Below are positions 61,259 to 64,000 of a DNA stretch of 64,000 nucleotides, piece after piece. Under the pieces are notes generated by a model. The model was not told the DNA's origin, did not search any database, and saw only the letters and a list, made by a program, of their open reading frames with translations. The stretch is from positions 6,138,001-6,202,000 of the forward strand of contig NZ_BJHV01000001.1 of assembly GCF_005405925.1 (NCBI RefSeq). The letters run 5' to 3'. The DNA comes from Streptomyces antimycoticus. Its GTDB lineage: Bacteria; Actinomycetota; Actinomycetes; Streptomycetales; Streptomycetaceae. The position numbers were made by a program, and so were the translations under genes. The stretch's first letter is position 1; each line of letters opens with the position of its first letter.

Positions 61259-62008
61259 TCAGCGCGCTCCGACGCGGGCCATGCTCCCGCGGCGGGACGG
61301 CTGGGCCGGAACGCCGGCCGCGGGCTCCGCCGCGGCGCCTGTTCCCGCCTGTCGGCCCGGGGCCGGTGCGCGCCGTGGCTGCGCCGCGACACCGTTCTGC
61401 ACGTCCATCACGGCGTGCGCCACGAGACCGCCCATCGGGTCGTGCCGGATCAGATCCCGGAGCCTGGAGCGCGAGGAGCGCCCCTCGTTCCCGGGGTACA
61501 GATGCTTGCCGAGCCCGACCGCGTGGGCCAGGGCGGCGAGCGCGGCGGTCCGCGGGTCCGGCGGTACGCCGGTGCGGATCGCGCTGTCCAACCGGGTCCT
61601 GATCTCCCGGCTGATCGCCGTGTCCGTCGCCTGGTAGCGCGTCGTCGGCAGTACGCCACACATCTGGCCGGCCACGGCATGCACCATGCCGCAACGCTCC
61701 AGGTGCGTGAGGTACGTCTGGCGCAGCCCCAGCCGGGGCCCGCCGATCCAGTGGACAGCGCGCACCGGGCTGCCGCGTCGGCGCAGCAACTCCAATGCGG
61801 AGTCCAGAGTCGGATCTCCGGTCGGCCGTGGCAGCACCACGGCGATACGATCCCCGTCAGGGGCTATCCGTCCGGCCAGGGCCAGCTCCACTAGCTGTGC
61901 CCCGGCAAGACCCAGGTCGAGCGACTGCGGCTGCGCCGTGGTACCCGTGGTCGGGTCCAAAGCGAGCAGCAGAAGCTCCTCCGGAATTGTTCTGCGGCTC
62001 CTGCCCAT
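61259..62008 (-). CDS. GPP34 (Golgi phosphoprotein 3-like) family protein
   Basis: A 249-aa protein with the GPP34 layout: IPEELLLLALDP, then GLAGAQLVELALAGRI and LDSALELLRRRGSPVRAVHWI. Eukaryotic GOLPH3 binds phosphoinositide membranes; bacterial roles are unknown, with links to membrane or lantibiotic-related regulation suggested. C-terminal 25 residues are Ala/Pro-rich. GGGGAGG lies about 6 bases before ATG 62008. It is divergent from the D-Ala-D-Ala carboxypeptidase gene. Confidence 0.8.
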   Translation of the reverse strand: MGRSRRTIPEELLLLALDPTTGTTAQPQSLDLGLAGAQLVELALAGRIAPDGDRIAVVLPRPTGDPTLDSALELLRRRGSPVRAVHWIGGPRLGLRQTYLTHLERCGMVHAVAGQMCGVLPTTRYQATDTAISREIRTRLDSAIRTGVPPDPRTAALAALAHAVGLGKHLYPGNEGRSSRSRLRDLIRHDPMGGLVAHAVMDVQNGVAAQPRRAPAPGRQAGTGAAAEPAAGVPAQPSRRGSMARVGAR

Positions 62009-62263
62009 CCATGCCTCCCCGCGTGGATGAATGACAGGGTGACCCCTCTCACATTGGTCTGTCGAGAGTGCCTGGGGGGTTTGGGTGGGAACCAGTAGGT
62101 ATGTCTTTCTCGTCTAGCGAGTGGGCGGGCACCTGAGGACGCTCTCCGGCTGTGGCGTTGCGCTATCGCATGCCGGACACACAGGACACTGGTAGAGCTT
62201 GGGCTGCGGGACGTGACGCCACGGGGCGTAGGGCGTCCCGCGACACATATCGAGGAGGCATCG

Positions 62264-64000
62264 GTGGCGGGCGAGTCCCCCGGCAGGTCGGATCAGCAGA
62301 AGTCGTCGGGGGAGACGGCTAGGGGAGAAAGCGATCCGCGGCTCGCGATCTCGCGCGAAGCGGAGGCGGCCCAGGGCTCGACGGCGGTCGCCGTCGTGTC
62401 CGACGACCTCCGGTCGGGTTCCGGTGAGCCGCAGTCGGCTTCCGGCGATCCCGATGTGACCTCCGAGGCGGCCTCCGGGACGAGGGCCGAAGCGGAGGCT
62501 GAAGCGGAACCGAAGGCACCGGCTGCCGACGGGGACGACGCAAAGGTTTCTGGCGTTCGCGATGGTGAACGGGGCGAAGGTTCCGGGACGTCGGAGGCGA
62601 AGGACGAGCCGGAGGCGCATTCCGGTGCGTCGGACGAATCACCCAAGGGGGAGGCGCCCGAGGCGGACGTGGAGCCGGAAGCGGACGCGGATGACGCGGA
62701 TGACGCGGAGGGTGCCGGTGGCGCCGACGCCGACGTAGAGGCTGACGGTGCCTCCGAGGCCGAAGCCGATGTCGATGCCGAGACCGAGGCGGATGAGGGC
62801 GGCGGCGAGTCGTCGGAGCCGTCGGTTGATCAGCGCACGGCCGTCTTCCGTGCGGTGACGCCGAAGGCGGACGGCGACGCGAAGGCTGAGGATGCCTCCG
62901 AAGCTGAGGTGGACGAGGACGGCGGCGAGTCGTCGGAGTCGTCCGTGGATCAGCGGACCGCCGTCTTCCGTACGGTCAAGCCCAAGTCGGGCGCCGACGT
63001 GACGGCTGAAGACGCGTCCGAGGCCGAAGCCGCGACCGAGGGTGGCGAGGACGGCGACGAGCTGTCGAAGCCGTCGGTTGATCAGCGCACGGCCGTCTTC
63101 CGTACGGTGAAGCCCAAGGCGGACGGCGACGCCAAGGCTGAGGACAAGGGCAAGGACAAGGACAAGAAGGAGACGGTCAAGGAGGAGGAGGCCGAGAAGG
63201 ACGAGCCCAAGGGCGCGTCCGAGAAGGCCGCCGCCTCCGATGTGGACGACGACGCCTCCGACAAGCCGGTCGACCGCCCGACGGCCGCCTTCGGCGTGCT
63301 CCCGGAGAAGCCCGGAAAGGGCGGCAAGAAGGGCGTCGACCAGCCGACCACCGCCTTCAAGGCGGTCAGCCCCCGTCGGCTGACAAGAAGACGTCCGAGA
63401 AGGCGTCCGAGGCCAAGGCGCCGGAGGCCAAGCCGTCCGACGCCAAGAGCTCCGAGAAGGCGCGAGGCAAGAAGCCCGCCGCCGAGTCGGACAACGAGCG
63501 GACCAGCAAGTTCGTACCGCTGCGGTCCCCCGACGACCCGGCCCCGTCGAAGCCCTCCACCGCGCCCGCCGCGTCCGCCGCGCCGTCGGCCCCCGCCGCC
63601 CCGCCGACCGGCGTGCCCGAGGCCGAGCGGACCAAGCAGCAGCCGCTGCCGCCGGTGACCTCGGACGGCAAGCAGCCCGCGCCGCTCGATCTGCTGGCGC
63701 AGCTGACCAACACGCCGCCCAAGCCCGAGACCCCGATGCGGACGGCGGTCCGCCGGGTCAAGATCTGGACGCCGCTGGCCGCGCTGCTCGTGATCATCCT
63801 GGGCGTCGTCCAGGCGCTGCGGCCGCTGCCGGAGCCGTCGCTGAAGCTCACCGCCGACTCCTCCTACCGCTTCGGCGGCGGCGAGCTGTCCCTGCCGTGG
63901 CCCGACCAGGGGCAGTCGGCCGCGGAGGTCGAGGGCGTGGGCAGCCTGGGCACCTCCGGAGATCAGAAGCCCGTGCCGATCGCCAGCGTCACCAAGGTCA
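62264..64000 (+). CDS. D-alanyl-D-alanine carboxypeptidase with long acidic cytoplasmic tail (3' end outside window)
   Basis: Penicillin-binding protein of the PBP5 type, type II membrane topology. GTG 62264 has GGAGG 5 bases upstream. Residues 1-~480 are acidic, low-complexity and disordered, with five copies of a D-(Q/R)-(R/P)-T-(A/T)-(V/A)-F motif. A transmembrane helix (IWTPLAALLVIILGVVQAL) follows. The extracellular domain then starts (SYRFGGGELSLPWPDQGQSA), and the SxxK active site SVTK is at 63985-63996 before the window ends. The reading frame needs one C restored at the run 63370-63374. The domain should trim D-Ala from peptidoglycan stems. Confidence 0.85.

Overview
The window is about 70% GC, with GTG starts, strong GGAGG sites, AfsK/AfsR-type regulators, an HTH/DUF397 pair, an FO synthase and a long-tailed D-Ala-D-Ala carboxypeptidase. 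This is chromosomal DNA of a Streptomyces or very close relative. From memory, the order TetR, kbpA, afsK, afsS, afsR, fbiC, HTH/DUF397, GPP34, D-Ala-D-Ala carboxypeptidase matches one chromosomal neighbourhood of Streptomyces coelicolor. I see no rRNA, tRNA, CRISPR array, insertion sequence or prophage.

Layout. 1-16.1 kb holds catabolic genes: aldehyde and alcohol dehydrogenases, flavin reductase, enoyl-CoA hydratase, NDP-forming acyl-CoA synthetase, flavin monooxygenase, a DoxX-like membrane protein, a DUF35 protein, an Ltp thiolase, an acyl-CoA dehydrogenase and a deazaflavin (F420) oxidoreductase. 16.4-33.6 kb is the afs region: TetR, kbpA-like, afsK, two secreted proteins, then a second catabolic block (hydratase/DUF35/Ltp diverging from a FadD ligase), a small secreted peptide gene, an afsS-like repeat-protein gene, afsR, and a tandem afsR paralogue without a DNA-binding domain. 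33.7-41.9 kb is again catabolic: amidohydrolase, AraC regulator, two luciferase-like F420-type oxidoreductases, an N-acyl-D-amino-acid-deacylase-like amidohydrolase and two SDRs. 41.9-64 kb is mixed: TetR/methyltransferase pair, epimerase, Tat-exported PHP metallohydrolase, fbiC, a P-loop/TPR protein, an ADP-ribosylglycohydrolase, a GT87 mannosyltransferase, a GNAT, a sodium:solute symporter, a divergent SDR/unknown pair, HTH-DUF397, GPP34 and the start of a D-Ala-D-Ala carboxypeptidase.

The main new observation is a 15-bp dyad, CTGAC-N5-GTCAG. It occurs at the starts of nearly all the scattered CoA-thioester and F420-type catabolic units, at 9067, 9107, 10604, 13705, 14163, 25287, 33718, 36308, 38193, 58455 and 58593. 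A one-mismatch copy (17112) overlaps the start codon of the TetR gene at 16471-17118. These units therefore look like one regulon, probably controlled by that TetR protein. The pathway substrate cannot be named from sequence.

The second theme is the AfsK-AfsR-AfsS cascade. AfsK (18651) and AfsR (28082) are complete. The AfsS-like protein has seven repeats, a nearby secreted peptide ends in the same motif, and a second AfsR-like gene carries the same promoter but no SARP domain.

Caution: six single-base deletions in G/C-rich runs break five otherwise good genes (near 99, 25750, 33091, 33234, 53058 and 63370). The uniform pattern points to sequencing or assembly error rather than six real mutations.
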